Shown here: positions 55,078-64,000 of the stretch, in pieces
Layout of the letters: each line of letters starts with the position of its first letter
Position numbering within the stretch: position 1 is the first letter of the stretch
Assembly (NCBI RefSeq): GCF_030412265.1
Contig: NZ_JAUHLN010000001.1
Coordinates: forward strand, 124,001 to 188,000
Source of the DNA: Fictibacillus terranigra
GTDB taxonomy: Bacteria > Bacillota > Bacilli > Bacillales > Fictibacillaceae
DNA length: 64,000 nucleotides
Direction: 5' to 3'
Notes under the pieces: generated by a model
The model's database searches: none
Told to the model about the DNA's origin: nothing
The model's input: the letters and a program-made list of their open reading frames with translations, nothing else
Program-made: the position numbers and the translations under genes

Positions 55078-56169
55078 TTAAGCCGCGTCTCTTCGCATAT
55101 GATGGAGCTTTCCTTTTGGCCGTGGTACGGGGATCACATATTGATGGAAAGGCATCAGCTGAATCAGTTTTACAAGAAATACAGTGAGGGCCAAAACAAG
55201 TACAAACATGAGCGGCAGGGTTTCGGTTTGCCAGCCCTGTTTCGGCATCACTTTGCTCACAAAAAGAATAACAACCGGGTGAACAAGATAAATACCCATA
55301 GAAAGGGTCCCTACTGTATATAAACGGTCACGTATAAAGGGCAGCTTTTGAATAATGACATATAGACCAATACTAGCAAGGCATAATACCGGAATGTTGA
55401 TTAAATTGGTCATGCGCTTTGAGGCGACAGATCCCATGATTTTATATTCCATAATAGCTCCTGCATAGACGAGGACGCTGAGTGCAGAAAGAAGCAGCAG
55501 CCGATTTTTCGTAAATCGTACTACGCTGTCCCAGTGGTAGGCCATGAAGCCTCCAAACATAAAGAAAAAAATCCAGGATAGCAGAAAAACCCGGTCCATG
55601 ATGAGCATATCCATCCTGTTTTCAAAGAAAGAAAAATCTTTCAGTCTGGAAAAATAAGCGTTGATACAAAAGGTTGCGAAAAGCGTAATCCCCCATGCCT
55701 TTGTGGACTTAATAAGCTGAAATACGGGAAATAACAGATAAAACTGGATGACGATTGCCATGAAATAAAGGTGGTAGAACGACTCGCCGAGAGTAAACTT
55801 TATAAGAAATTCTTTAGGGTCAGCCGGAATGGAGCCATGAACTACATACTTGGTGATCAATAAATAGAATAGACTCCAAATCAAAAAGGGCATAATGATT
55901 TTTGCCGTCCTCGATTTGATAAACGATTTTGCATAAAAACCCCTTCTCCTGACCTGAAAAAACAGCAAAAATCCGCTGATCACTGCAAAAGTCGGCGTTC
56001 CAAAACGTGCAAGCTGGTTGATGCCGAACGTAAACCAGTTAAAGACTTGTCCATGATGGTTATAATAAGCAGCCGAAATATGGACAAGGAGCACCCCGAT
56101 GCATGCAAAAGCTCTTAAAAAGTGAATTTCATTAAAATAGACAGGATCGCGAGGCTGATTGTTGTTCAC
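55078..56169 (-). CDS. Membrane acyltransferase (acyltransferase 3 family)
   Basis: A 363-residue integral membrane protein with about ten hydrophobic segments. The family signature is at the N-terminus, FNEIHFLRAFACIGVLLVHISAAYYNH, with Arg and His in the usual places, and PTFAVISGFLLFF later. Such proteins O-acetylate cell-surface polysaccharides or other extracellular acceptors. There is no fused SGNH esterase domain, so it is the membrane-only form. The acceptor cannot be deduced and neighbours do not help. It lies convergent with bdbDC and divergent from upp. Confidence 0.8.
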   Translation of the reverse strand: MNNNQPRDPVYFNEIHFLRAFACIGVLLVHISAAYYNHHGQVFNWFTFGINQLARFGTPTFAVISGFLLFFQVRRRGFYAKSFIKSRTAKIIMPFLIWSLFYLLITKYVVHGSIPADPKEFLIKFTLGESFYHLYFMAIVIQFYLLFPVFQLIKSTKAWGITLFATFCINAYFSRLKDFSFFENRMDMLIMDRVFLLSWIFFFMFGGFMAYHWDSVVRFTKNRLLLLSALSVLVYAGAIMEYKIMGSVASKRMTNLINIPVLCLASIGLYVIIQKLPFIRDRLYTVGTLSMGIYLVHPVVILFVSKVMPKQGWQTETLPLMFVLVLALTVFLVKLIQLMPFHQYVIPVPRPKGKLHHMRRDAA

Positions 56170-56354
56170 CTTATCATTCCTTTCTCCGTGTTAATACTTC
56201 AATGGTAACAAGGTAAGGAACCAGTTTGAGGGAACTCTTGCAATCTTTATACGATCTTTACAATGACATTTTTTACTGGAAGTTTTTTAGAACTTGAAGT
56301 AGTCCTTCTTTTTCTGTAAAATGCTGAAGAGGTTATGTGCAAAGAAAAGAAGCT

Positions 56355-56370
56355 CGGGTTGTAGAACCCG
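56355..56370 (+). other. Leader hairpin before upp
   Basis: CGGGTT (56355-56360) pairs with AACCCG (56365-56370) around GTAG, just before the ribosome site AAAGGAGAGG. No known riboswitch fits. Confidence 0.4.
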
Positions 56371-56394
56371 TTGTCAAAAAGGAGAGGTAGCAGG

Positions 56395-57024
56395 ATGGGT
56401 AATGTTTTGGTTTTGGATCATCCATTGATACAGCATAAATTAACACATATTCGTGACGTTGGAACAGGAACAAAGGAATTTCGTGAGCTTGTAGATGAAG
56501 TAGCGGGGTTGATGGCTTTTGAAATCACGCGTGATCTTCCGCTTGAAGAGGTTACGATTCAAACTCCGGTAGCCGAAGCACGGATGAAAGTCATCGCTGG
56601 GAAAAAGCTCGGACTTGTACCGATTCTTCGTGCCGGCCTTGGAATGGTAGACGGCATCTTAAAATTGATTCCTGCAGCGAAAGTAGGGCATGTCGGTTTA
56701 TACCGCGACCCTGAAACCCTTTTGCCTGTTGAATACTACGTCAAGCTTCCTTCCGATGTAGAAGAGCGCGACTTTATCGTAATCGATCCGATGCTCGCAA
56801 CTGGAGGCTCAGCCGCTGCAGCCATCACTTCCCTTAAGAGCCGTGGAGCGAAAAGCATCAAGCTGATGTGTCTCGTTGCAGCTCCAGAAGGAATCGAACT
56901 GATCCATAAAGACCATCCGGAAGTTGATATCTATTTGGCAGCCCTCGATGAGAAACTCAATGATCACGGTTACATCGTTCCTGGGCTGGGTGACGCAGGG
57001 GACCGCCTTTTCGGAACAAAATAA
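56395..57024 (+). CDS. upp: Uracil phosphoribosyltransferase
   Basis: The ATG at 56395 follows AAAGGAGAGGTAGCAGG and gives 209 residues starting [21 protein letters not shown]. The PRPP-binding loop is [30 protein letters not shown] (about 128-157), and the uracil-binding end is [19 protein letters not shown], both standard for UPRTases. It salvages uracil to UMP with PRPP. In B. subtilis upp lies between glyA and the atp operon; here bdbDC, an acyltransferase and a lipoprotein gene also occur in that interval. Confidence 0.96.
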   Translation: MGNVLVLDHPLIQHKLTHIRDVGTGTKEFRELVDEVAGLMAFEITRDLPLEEVTIQTPVAEARMKVIAGKKLGLVPILRAGLGMVDGILKLIPAAKVGHVGLYRDPETLLPVEYYVKLPSDVEERDFIVIDPMLATGGSAAAAITSLKSRGAKSIKLMCLVAAPEGIELIHKDHPEVDIYLAALDEKLNDHGYIVPGLGDAGDRLFGTK

Positions 57025-57033
57025 TTGAAGTTG

Positions 57034-57070
57034 AAGAAGCGTCTGGGAAGTCTCCGGTTGCTTCTTTTTT
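57034..57070 (+). terminator. Terminator after upp
   Basis: AAGAAGC (57034-57040) pairs with GCTTCTT (57060-57066), with an imperfect inner stem, then T7. Confidence 0.75.
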
Positions 57071-57131
57071 TGCCCGTCAGGCAAAATGAATGTACCGAAT
57101 GTGTCGATGGGGGGCGTGTATCACCGTTACA

Positions 57132-57220
57132 ATAATAAATGCGTCCGTTTCGATAATAGATCGGTTTTTTCAATATTAAAAAGAGATTTTTGATAATAAA
57201 ATCAGGAATTTCATAATAAA
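57132..57220. repeat. Short tandem array, AATAATAAA type, 20-21-nt period
   Basis: ATAATAAA or close variants begin at 57132, 57153, 57173, 57193 and 57213, so spacings are 21, 20, 20 and 20 nt. Spacers contain GTTTCG-, TTTTTTCA- and ATTTTTG-type sequence. The 303-bp interval between upp and the lipoprotein gene holds only this array and the upp terminator. It is similar in design to the array at 48532. Confidence 0.65.
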
Positions 57221-57327
57221 AGCTTAAGTTGGCCCCACCGTCACTTTATTGTCCAGAAAACGCAAAAATACCCCTCCGCTCACTCCTGGGCATCCAGAAA
57301 CAAACGAAAGGGCCGTTTTTAACAAAA

Positions 57328-57735
57328 TCAGCTGATCTCCTCAAACCCCACGGAAATAAGTTTTCCGTTGTCCGGATCATGCAGTACCTTCACTTTCACG
57401 TCTTTTTCCACTCTGTTCTCCGTTACGATGAAGTCAAAGAAATCAATGACCGTACCATCGGCATTGACACGGCGTGTGTCGTACTGGTAGTCGCTGATCG
57501 TGCTGTTTGGATACTTTTCCTTCGTGCGCTCCAGGGCAATTTTTCCCCATTTCGCATAATCCTGGCGCATCGGCTCGGTAGACATGTTGGTCCCGTTGTT
57601 CCGGTTTTGGTCTTCGTAATAGCCTGTCTGATGGGGTTCAACATTGTTTTTCCGATCGGTTGCATTATTATTCATGCATGCCCCTAAAATCATCAGAAAA
57701 AAAGCAAATAAAAATCCAGTTTTATTGAGCTTCAA
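57328..57735 (-). CDS. Small lipoprotein, possibly DUF3889-like
   Basis: The start is TTG at 57733-57735, 7 nt after a perfect GAGGAGG on the minus strand. The 135-residue product has a lipoprotein signal KTGFLFAFFLMILGACMNN with lipobox LGAC (Cys20), followed by an Asn-rich linker and then QDYAKWGKIALERTKEKYPNSTISDYQYDTRRV...VLHDPDNGKLISVGF. The KWGKIA-KEKYP pattern is reminiscent of DUF3889/PepSY-like extracytoplasmic domains, but this is a loose resemblance. Would be anchored outside the membrane. It is convergent with upp and divergent from the atp operon. Confidence 0.72.
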   Translation of the reverse strand: MKLNKTGFLFAFFLMILGACMNNNATDRKNNVEPHQTGYYEDQNRNNGTNMSTEPMRQDYAKWGKIALERTKEKYPNSTISDYQYDTRRVNADGTVIDFFDFIVTENRVEKDVKVKVLHDPDNGKLISVGFEEIS

Positions 57736-57933
57736 GTGATAGCCTCCTCAGGAATCGATTATCACTCAAAAGTGTTTGCAAAAACATAAAAATTATACAT
57801 AAATGAACAATTAATAAGGTGAAATATCCCGCGATTTTCCTAAGGAAAAGCAATATTATAGAGCATTTGAATAAACATATAGGAATTGTGACAGATTTTC
57901 CACAATTTATACGATATTTAACCCCTAATTGCG

Positions 57934-57962
57934 TTGACACCGAGGTACCGCTATTGTATCCT
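57934..57962 (+). promoter_or_regulatory. Sigma-A promoter of the atp operon
   Basis: A consensus TTGACA (57934-57939) and TATCCT (57957-57962) are exactly 17 nt apart, about 95 bp before the first atp gene. The 320-bp gap between the lipoprotein and atp genes otherwise shows only AT-rich sequence. Confidence 0.8.
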
Positions 57963-58056
57963 TACAAAGGGAATATGGTAAGGTTTTCATACTAGGAGAC
58001 TAGCGCGTTTCCTAATATTTTGAACTCTTGCTTATATTTCGGAAGGAGTCCATGCG

Positions 58057-58281
58057 ATGAGCACCGGGAAACGGCCTTATAAAGCAATGGCATTAATGTC
58101 AGGTATATTGTCAACACTAGTTGGAGGTATATTGCTTGGACTTTTCGGCGGTATGTGGCTGGATCGCTTCACGGGAACAAGTCCTTTGTTCCTCATCATT
58201 GGCTTGTTTCTAGGGCTTGGAGCCGGCGTTTATGGCATGATCCGTTTATTATCCAACCAATCAGGAGAAGAACGCAAATGA
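58057..58281 (+). CDS. atpZ: AtpZ-like small subunit of the atp operon
   Basis: A 74-residue membrane protein with two hydrophobic segments (about 10-32 and 43-62), rich in Gly: SGILSTLVGGILLGLFGGMWLDRFTGTSPLFLIIGLFLGLGAGVYGMIRLL. The WLDRFTGTSPLFLIIGLFLGLGAG form is that of AtpZ, the small partner of AtpI, which in alkaliphilic Bacillus has been linked to Mg/Ca movement and assembly of the c ring. Ribosome site AAGGAG(T). Its stop overlaps the atpI start by ATGA. B. subtilis lacks atpZ at this position, as far as I recall. Confidence 0.85.
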   Translation: MSTGKRPYKAMALMSGILSTLVGGILLGLFGGMWLDRFTGTSPLFLIIGLFLGLGAGVYGMIRLLSNQSGEERK

Positions 58282-58661
58282 CCGAGTACACCATGACCTA
58301 CAGAAGATACATAAAGTATACACTCTTTATGCTCTCTTTTTTTGTCCTCGGATACGGAGTAACGTCCTACAAATCCATCTTCCTCGGTTTATCATTCGGC
58401 ACCCTGTTCGGTCTATTTAATCTCTGGAGTATGTACTCCAGTATCGAGCGGCTCGGACAAGCAGTCATTAACCAGCAGAAAGTCAGGACAATGGGCTCAT
58501 TATCAAGACTTCTCATGGGAGGTCTCGCGGCGCTAATTGCCATGAGATTCCCGCAATTCTTCAATTTGTTAAGTGTGGTAATTGGATTGATGACGGTCTA
58601 TATTATCATGTTAATAGATTCACTAACTAAAACCATACGTACTCCAAAGGAAAAGAGGTGA
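58278..58661 (+). CDS. atpI: ATP synthase operon protein AtpI
   Basis: The ATG at 58278 overlaps the previous stop (ATGA), the deciding argument against a longer frame that begins within atpZ. The 127-residue product has four hydrophobic segments and the sequence KSIFLGLSFGTLFGLFNLWSMYSSIERLGQAV, typical of Bacillus AtpI, which assists assembly of the c-ring. It lies before atpB as in B. subtilis. Translational coupling with atpZ supports a joint role. Confidence 0.9.
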   Translation: MTEYTMTYRRYIKYTLFMLSFFVLGYGVTSYKSIFLGLSFGTLFGLFNLWSMYSSIERLGQAVINQQKVRTMGSLSRLLMGGLAALIAMRFPQFFNLLSVVIGLMTVYIIMLIDSLTKTIRTPKEKR

Positions 58662-59378
<717 letters not shown>

Positions 59379-59382
59379 TTAA

Positions 59383-59673
<291 letters not shown>

Positions 59674-59703
59674 TAACAGCAAGATTTAAAAAGATCTCAA
59701 TAA

Positions 59704-62361
<2,658 letters not shown>

Positions 62362-62410
62362 GAAAAACTGAAGCCGCTGTTTAAGGACGAAAAGCACTGG
62401 AACTCTTGTG

Positions 62411-62476
62411 CTTCAACACGGTTTTTGTGTCGGGGTGAGAGAGTGAAGTGTCTCGAGTCCCTGGCGGCTGAAGCTG
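62411..62476 (+). repeat. Dispersed hairpin element, shortened copy 3 (inside the atp operon)
   Basis: TCAACACGGTTTTTGTGTCG, then GGGGTGAGAGAGTGAAG and CTCGAGTCCCTGGCGGCTGAAG correspond to the left and right parts of copies 1 and 2, without the central GATGAAAAG hairpin. It lies in the atpA-atpG spacer. Relationship by eye; weaker than copies 1 and 2. Confidence 0.5.
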
Positions 62477-62519
62477 GATCCGGTGTTAACAGTAAAATAA
62501 TGTTTTCTAATAGATAACT

Positions 62520-62542
62520 GCAGGATGCTGTATGCATCCTGC
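62520..62542 (+). other. Perfect hairpin in the atpA-atpG spacer
   Basis: GCAGGATGC (62520-62528) pairs with GCATCCTGC (62534-62542) around TGTAT. No T run follows, so read-through to atpG is expected; the atpG ribosome site begins 18 nt later. Confidence 0.65.
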
Positions 62543-62567
62543 AACCAGCTTAAATAAAAGGTGGTGA

Positions 62568-63431
<864 letters not shown>

Positions 63432-63493
63432 ATTTTTATGCCTCATTCAGGCATGCCGGCACAAACCAGTGCCAGAAGTTAGGAGGGGAAACG

Positions 63494-64000
63494 ATGAATA
63501 AAGGTTATATAACTCAGATTCTAGGACCTGTTGTTGACGTTAAATTTGATGACAGTCTTCCGGAACTTTTGAATGCATTAACTGTTGACGCTGAAGGCGT
63601 TCAATTAACTCTAGAAGTAGCCCTTCACCTAGGTGACAACACTGTCCGTACCATCGCGATGGATTCTACAGACGGTCTTGTACGTGGAATGGCAATCAAT
63701 GATACAGGCAAACCGATCTCCGTTCCTGTAGGAAGTGCGACACTAGGCCGTGTATTTAACGTGCTTGGTGACCACATCGACCTTGGTGAACCGGTTCCTG
63801 CCGACGTTCGCCGTGATCCGATTCACCGCGGAGCACCAAGCTTTGAAAACCTTACAACTCGTACTGAAATCCTTGAAACAGGAATTAAAGTCGTTGACCT
63901 TATCGCTCCTTACGTTAAGGGTGGTAAGATCGGTCTTTTCGGTGGTGCGGGTGTAGGTAAAACTGTACTCATCCAGGAATTGATCAACAACATCGCACAA
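63494..64000 (+). CDS. atpD: ATP synthase subunit beta, N-terminal part
   Basis: The gene runs off the right edge; 169 codons are visible from ATG at 63494 (ribosome site AGGAGGGG). It begins [31 protein letters not shown], and the visible end has [24 protein letters not shown], the Walker A P-loop of the catalytic beta subunit. The rest, including the catalytic Glu and DELSEED loop, is outside the window; atpC would follow. Confidence 0.95.
   Translation, partial: MNKGYITQILGPVVDVKFDDSLPELLNALTVDAEGVQLTLEVALHLGDNTVRTIAMDSTDGLVRGMAINDTGKPISVPVGSATLGRVFNVLGDHIDLGEPVPADVRRDPIHRGAPSFENLTTRTEILETGIKVVDLIAPYVKGGKIGLFGGAGVGKTVLIQELINNIAQ

Overview
The window is a stretch of Bacillaceae chromosome (low-GC, endospore-forming Firmicute), genus not resolved. 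The evidence is gene order plus family content. From left to right it follows the Bacillus subtilis order speE-speB, ywiB-argS, uvsE(ywjD)-clsB(ywjE)-fadF(ywjF), rpoE-pyrG-ywjG-spo0F-fbaA-tal-murA2-glpX-rho-rpmE-tdk, prfA-prmC-spoIIR-ywlB-sua5(ywlC)-mntP(ywlD)-ywlE-rpiB(ywlF)-ywlG, glyA-upp-atp. Spo0F, SpoIIR and two PAS-rich phosphorelay-type kinases point to a spore former. No rRNA, tRNA, CRISPR array, prophage or intact transposase was seen.

Layout. 1-9.0 kb: end of the spermidine synthase/agmatinase operon, an orphan histidine kinase, ywiB-argS, a XapX protein, an alpha/beta hydrolase, then divergently placed UvsE and cardiolipin synthase genes. 9.2-20.8 kb: an acyl-CoA catabolic island (fadF, thiolase, hydroxyacyl-CoA dehydrogenase, two acyl-CoA dehydrogenases, a MeaB GTPase, a TetR regulator and the fused isobutyryl-CoA mutase IcmF). 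It would feed branched-chain and fatty acyl-CoAs into beta-oxidation; a FadR-like box and a second palindromic operator precede its two transcription units. 21-32.5 kb: information-processing and central-carbon housekeeping genes, including a pyrG leader with every element of CTP-sensed reiterative-transcription attenuation and a sigma-H promoter before spo0F.

32.5-48.5 kb: a CoA-disulfide-reductase-like enzyme, small lipoprotein and MOSC genes, prfA-prmC, a SAM-I riboswitch controlling a flavin monooxygenase plus an ATP-grasp protein, spoIIR, sua5 embedded in a dense cluster of DnaA boxes, a NUDIX gene, a second orphan kinase, mntP, an enlarged arginine-phosphatase-like gene, rpiB and ywlG. 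48.6-52.3 kb: an RpiR-gnd-gntK gluconate module with repeated palindromes in its promoter. 52.4-57.7 kb: glyA, bdbD-bdbC, an acyltransferase, upp and a lipoprotein. 58.0-64.0 kb: the ATP synthase operon atpZ-I-B-E-F-H-A-G-D, with atpD cut by the window end.

The least conventional content is non-coding. It includes a dispersed hairpin element (two 63-nt cores that match at 52 positions, plus a shorter relative inside the atp operon), two short arrays with a 20-21-nt period, REP-like GTGCC-GGCAC palindromes, a degenerate 35-37-nt intergenic element, and the DnaA-box cluster. Coordinates and alignments were done by eye; family names rest on recognised motifs and synteny, not on searches.
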